A DNA stretch of 64,000 nucleotides, from contig NZ_QPMH01000009.1 in the NCBI RefSeq assembly GCF_003344765.1, positions 1-64,000 of the forward strand, given 5' to 3'. This DNA is from Ferruginivarius sediminum. GTDB taxonomy: Bacteria > Pseudomonadota > Alphaproteobacteria > Kiloniellales > Rhodovibrionaceae. Shown here one piece after another: positions 61,185 through 64,000 of the stretch (the stretch's first letter is position 1; every line of letters begins with the position of its first letter). Below the pieces are notes generated by a model. It saw only the letters and a program-made list of their open reading frames with translations, was not told where the DNA came from and did not search any database. The position numbers and the translations under genes are program-made.

Positions 61185-62321
61185 CTAAAGGTCGGCGACG
61201 GTTTCCTCCGCCAGCACGTCGACCACGCGCTTGAGCGCCTCGTCCTTGTCGCAGCCGTCCTGCATTGCCGCATGATAGACCGCGAGTTGGCGGTGGGCTG
61301 AGGTGCCGCGGCGCAGGATCTCGCGGGTGTGCAGCACCTCCGCGACGCAGCCCATCTCTTCCGCGTCCGGGCGGATGAACTCCAGCAACTCCTCCAGCAG
61401 CTCGCCGTAGGGCAGGATCTCGCCGCGCCCGAAATCCACCAGCCCCTCGTCGAAGCCATAGCGCTGCGCGCGCCAGCGGTTTTCCTGCACCAGCATGTTG
61501 GCATAGCGTCGCCAGCGCTGGTTATTGCGCTTCAGGCGGTGGAGCATGCGCAGAATGCAGGCGAACATCGCCGCGATGCAGATGCCGTCCTCCAGGCGCG
61601 TGCAGATGTCGGTGATGCGCATCTCCAGCGTCGGAAAGCGCGCGGAAGGGCGGATGTCCCACCAGATCTTCGTGCCGTCCTCGATCAGGCCGGCGGCGAT
61701 CAGGATGTCGAGATGGCGCTGGTATTCGCCCCAGGACTGGAAATCCTCGGGCAGGCCGGTGCGCGGCAGTTCGTCGAACACCGCCAGTCGATAGGACTTC
61801 AGCCCCGTGCTCTCCCCGCGCCAGAACGGCGACGACGTCGACAGTGCCAGCAGGTGCGGCAGGAAGTACGCGGCCTGGCTCATCAGGTCCATGCGCAGGT
61901 CGTCGTCCTCGATGCCGACGTGGACGTGCATGGCGCAGATGATGAGCCGCCGGGCCACCGCCTGCATGTCGCGGGCCAGGATATGATAGCGCGCTTTGTC
62001 GGTGTGCTTCTGGCTGGTCCAGGCGGCATAGGGATGGGTGGAGGCCGCGATGGGCGCCAGGCCATATCCGTGCACCACCTCCGCCACGTTGCCGCGCAGG
62101 CCGGCAAGCTCGGCGCGGACGTCCTGCACGGTCTTGCAGACGCCGGTGCCGACCTCGATCTGGCTGCGCAGGAATTCGGGGCTGACGCGGCCCTTCATCC
62201 GGGCCTCGCAGGCCTCCATCAGGTCGTCGGGCACCTCGGTGACGAGGTCGCGCGTCTCCTGCTCGACCAGCAGGTATTCCTCCTCCACGCCGAGGGTGAA
62301 AGAGGGCGTGATTCGCGCCAT
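61185..62321 (-). CDS. Carboxylate-amine ligase, YbdK type (GCS2 glutamate-cysteine ligase-like)
   Basis: A 378-residue glutamate-cysteine ligase 2-fold enzyme. TLGVEEEYLLVEQETRDL is the GCS2 start; SQIEVGTGVCKTVQDVRAEL, IAASTHPYA, MHVHVGIEDDDLRMDLM and LEMRITDICTRLEDGICIAA follow. I chose ATG 62321 for this conserved start; a TTG frame extends to 62384. YbdK homologues have weak gamma-glutamylcysteine synthetase activity; the physiological product here is uncertain. The preceding gene (higher coordinates) is an N-formylglutamate amidohydrolase, 72 bp away. Confidence 0.9.
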   Translation of the reverse strand: MARITPSFTLGVEEEYLLVEQETRDLVTEVPDDLMEACEARMKGRVSPEFLRSQIEVGTGVCKTVQDVRAELAGLRGNVAEVVHGYGLAPIAASTHPYAAWTSQKHTDKARYHILARDMQAVARRLIICAMHVHVGIEDDDLRMDLMSQAAYFLPHLLALSTSSPFWRGESTGLKSYRLAVFDELPRTGLPEDFQSWGEYQRHLDILIAAGLIEDGTKIWWDIRPSARFPTLEMRITDICTRLEDGICIAAMFACILRMLHRLKRNNQRWRRYANMLVQENRWRAQRYGFDEGLVDFGRGEILPYGELLEELLEFIRPDAEEMGCVAEVLHTREILRRGTSAHRQLAVYHAAMQDGCDKDEALKRVVDVLAEETVADL

Positions 62322-62393
62322 GCCGGCATGTCCCGCGTGCGTTGCCGTTCCTTCGAGTTTGCCGTTCGCCAGGGAAACTTGCAAAGGCGGAAA

Positions 62394-63209
62394 TCAGGAA
62401 CCGCTCGGGCGGTAAAGCGCCGGATCGTCGAGAAGCGGGCGAAGGGCGTCGATCATGATGTCCGCCCATTCGCGCTGGCCGTGGCGCGTGTCGATCAGAT
62501 CCTGGCGCAGCTCGATCAGCGCGTTCGCCAGCCCCCGCCGGTCGGCGTGGACGTGCTGGGTGTAGCCGTGGCCGTCGCGCCCGGAGTACGGCTCGTTGTC
62601 GCCGACGCAGTAGCCTTGCGCCGCCAGCCGCCGCATCAGCGGCACCGGAAGGCGCTCGTCGCTGTCCCACAGCACGCCGACGTGCCAGGGCCGCTCGCGC
62701 CCGCGCATCACCGGCGTGAAGGAGTGCATGGAGATCACGGCGGGCCGTCGCGCGGCCGTCTGCATGGAATCGAGCTGGCGCTCCACCGCGTCGTGATAGG
62801 GCCGGAAAAAGGCGGCCAGCCGCGCCTCAACCGCATCGCCGCCCAGGTCCTCGTTGCCCGGCACCACGGTCCCATCCGCGACCTGCGGCATCAGCGTCGG
62901 ATCGTCGAGCTGCCGGTTCGGATCGACGATCAGCCGCGAGAAGTGCGAAAACACCGCCGGTGCATCCAGTGCGTCGGCCATCATTTCCGTCACCGGCGCG
63001 ATGCCGATATCATAGGCGATGTGCCGCTCCAGATGCTCGTCGTTCAGCCCCAGCCGGTCCAGCGCGCGCGGGATGAAGTTGTCCGCGTGGTCGCACAGCA
63101 GCAGCACCGGGGCGCTGCCCCGTGGGTTGTAGACGTGGTAGGGTGCCGGCTCGTCGGCGGCGAGCAGGCCGGTTCCGGTCGTCCCGGCGGCTGTTTTGAC
63201 ATCGTTCAT
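62394..63209 (-). CDS. N-formylglutamate amidohydrolase family protein
   Basis: A 271-residue zinc hydrolase. LLCDHADNFIPRALDRLGL with its His, HIAYDIGIAPVTEMMADAL, SRLIVDPNRQLDDPTLMP and SMHSFTPVMRG are family marks; the zinc ligands are likely in DHAD and SMHSF. Members hydrolyse N-formyl-L-glutamate in histidine degradation or related amides. No hut genes are adjacent. It is co-oriented with the GCS2-type ligase and divergent from the hydroxyproline epimerase gene. Confidence 0.88.
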   Translation of the reverse strand: MNDVKTAAGTTGTGLLAADEPAPYHVYNPRGSAPVLLLCDHADNFIPRALDRLGLNDEHLERHIAYDIGIAPVTEMMADALDAPAVFSHFSRLIVDPNRQLDDPTLMPQVADGTVVPGNEDLGGDAVEARLAAFFRPYHDAVERQLDSMQTAARRPAVISMHSFTPVMRGRERPWHVGVLWDSDERLPVPLMRRLAAQGYCVGDNEPYSGRDGHGYTQHVHADRRGLANALIELRQDLIDTRHGQREWADIMIDALRPLLDDPALYRPSGS

Positions 63210-63307
63210 GGCGGCGCGATCATAGCCGGGCGGGAAGCGGGTGCAACCTTTCGGCCGGTCTGAGGGCACGGCGGTGCCCGAAGCGAGGAAGGCGAAAGAC
63301 AAAGGAC

Positions 63308-64000
63308 ATGACAACCATCACCCCCAACACCTTCTTCTGCATCGACGGCCACACCTGCGGTAATCCGGTGCGTCTCGTTGCCGGTGGCGGGCCGGCGCTT
63401 CAGGGGGAAACGATGAGCGCGCGGCGGCAGGATTTCCTGTCGCGCTACGATTGGATCAGGACCGGCCTGATGTTCGAGCCGCGCGGCCACGACATGATGT
63501 CGGGCGCCATCCTCTACCCGCCGACGACGCAGGACGGCGATACCGGGGTCCTCTATATCGAGACATCGGGCTGCCTGCCGATGTGCGGTCACGGCACCAT
63601 CGGCACCGTCACCTTCGCCTTGGAGCGCGGGCTGGTGGCGCCGCGCCGTGAGGGCGAGGTGCGCCTCGATACGCCGGCGGGCCGGGTGACGGCGCAGTAC
63701 CGCGCCAGCCAGGGCCGGGTGGAGGCGGTGAAGATCACCAACGTCGGCGCCTACCTCGCGGAAAGCGGCGTCGAGGTGGAAGTGGAGACGCTGGGCCGCC
63801 TGCGCCTGGATGTCGCCTATGGCGGCAACTTCTACGCCATCATCGAACCGCAGGAGGCCTACGGCGGCCTGGAGTCGATCTCGGCCGGGGATATCCTGCG
63901 CCTGTCGCCACTGGTGCGCCGCGCCGTGAACGAGGCGGTGGACCTCGTGCACCCGGAGGATCCGACGATTCGCGGCTGTAGCCACGTCATGTGGACCGGT
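63308..64000 (+). CDS. 4-hydroxyproline epimerase (proline racemase family), partial
   Basis: The first 231 residues of a proline-racemase-fold enzyme; the gene runs off the window. IDGHTCGNPVRLVAGG and the catalytic C93 in ETSGCLPMCGHGTIGTV are clear, and MMSGAILYPP is typical of the family. HTCGNPVR favours trans-4-hydroxy-L-proline 2-epimerase over proline racemase, from family knowledge. The second catalytic cysteine lies beyond the window edge. It opens a plus-strand unit probably for hydroxyproline use. Confidence 0.9.
   Translation, partial: MTTITPNTFFCIDGHTCGNPVRLVAGGGPALQGETMSARRQDFLSRYDWIRTGLMFEPRGHDMMSGAILYPPTTQDGDTGVLYIETSGCLPMCGHGTIGTVTFALERGLVAPRREGEVRLDTPAGRVTAQYRASQGRVEAVKITNVGAYLAESGVEVEVETLGRLRLDVAYGGNFYAIIEPQEAYGGLESISAGDILRLSPLVRRAVNEAVDLVHPEDPTIRGCSHVMWTG

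Overview
The window reads as the chromosome of a high-GC alphaproteobacterium, most like the Rhodospirillales/Rhodovibrio side of the class. Supporting signs are mostly 65-70% GC with strong third-position bias, a B12-dependent class II ribonucleotide reductase, alphaproteobacterial gene types (a ScfR-type XRE regulator, an sodium-symporter-fused histidine kinase, the amidoligase/7TM/retropepsin trio) and a palindromic intergenic repeat of a kind seen in Rhizobiales and relatives. This placement is inferred from the sequence alone.

Layout. 1-2615: tail of an IS110-type transposase, then a VOC protein, meaB, a beta carbonic anhydrase and a small conserved protein. About 2620-10430: an accessory block of lower and uneven GC holding a DUF2254 membrane protein, a remnant of a type I restriction gene (hsdR) cut by an IS1380-family element, and a quorum-sensing cluster: luxR-like, luxR-like, luxI-like, a 76-aa small protein, a cytochrome P450 and a second small protein paralogous to the first. 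Two non-coding sites in this cluster share a 17-bp motif. 10648-18362: P-type cation ATPase, small proteins, a tyrosine phosphatase, a PEBP protein and the amidoligase-like/inactive transglutaminase 7TM/retropepsin operon. 18717-24853: a putative 10-TM metal exporter with a 17-bp triplication at its end, GST, speD with a hairpin-rich leader, a lipoprotein in an AT-rich pocket, queC with a queuosine-precursor transporter, and a CPA2 antiporter.

25256-28827: FadR-type regulator, glycerate 2-kinase and pyruvate kinase, suggesting lower-glycolysis/glycerate control. 28832-33956: a probable short-chain fatty acid/acetate sensing block (SSS-histidine kinase, small membrane protein, receiver-only response regulator, ScfR-type XRE regulator). 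It faces a complete branched-chain amino acid type ABC transporter operon (34178-39157) across an intergenic region with helically phased repeats. 39366-49863: RarD-like permease, TrkH, apaG-folE, OmpA-like lipoprotein, tRNA-Gly(CCC), a secreted unknown, ctaA-cobW, argE and a DUF6445-like protein.

50403-54113: nrdJ, followed by a stretch of six hairpins ending in a terminator, which looks like an undescribed structured RNA or 3' UTR. 54510-64000: FAD-linked oxidase, TRAP permease pair without a binding protein, CorA, HAD dehalogenase, GST, glyoxalase II, GCS2-type ligase, N-formylglutamate amidohydrolase and the start of a hydroxyproline epimerase.

The parts most likely to be new are the quorum-sensing/P450/small-protein cluster with its shared motif, the DHp-like segment inside the XRE regulator that matches the neighbouring histidine kinase, and the structured region after nrdJ.
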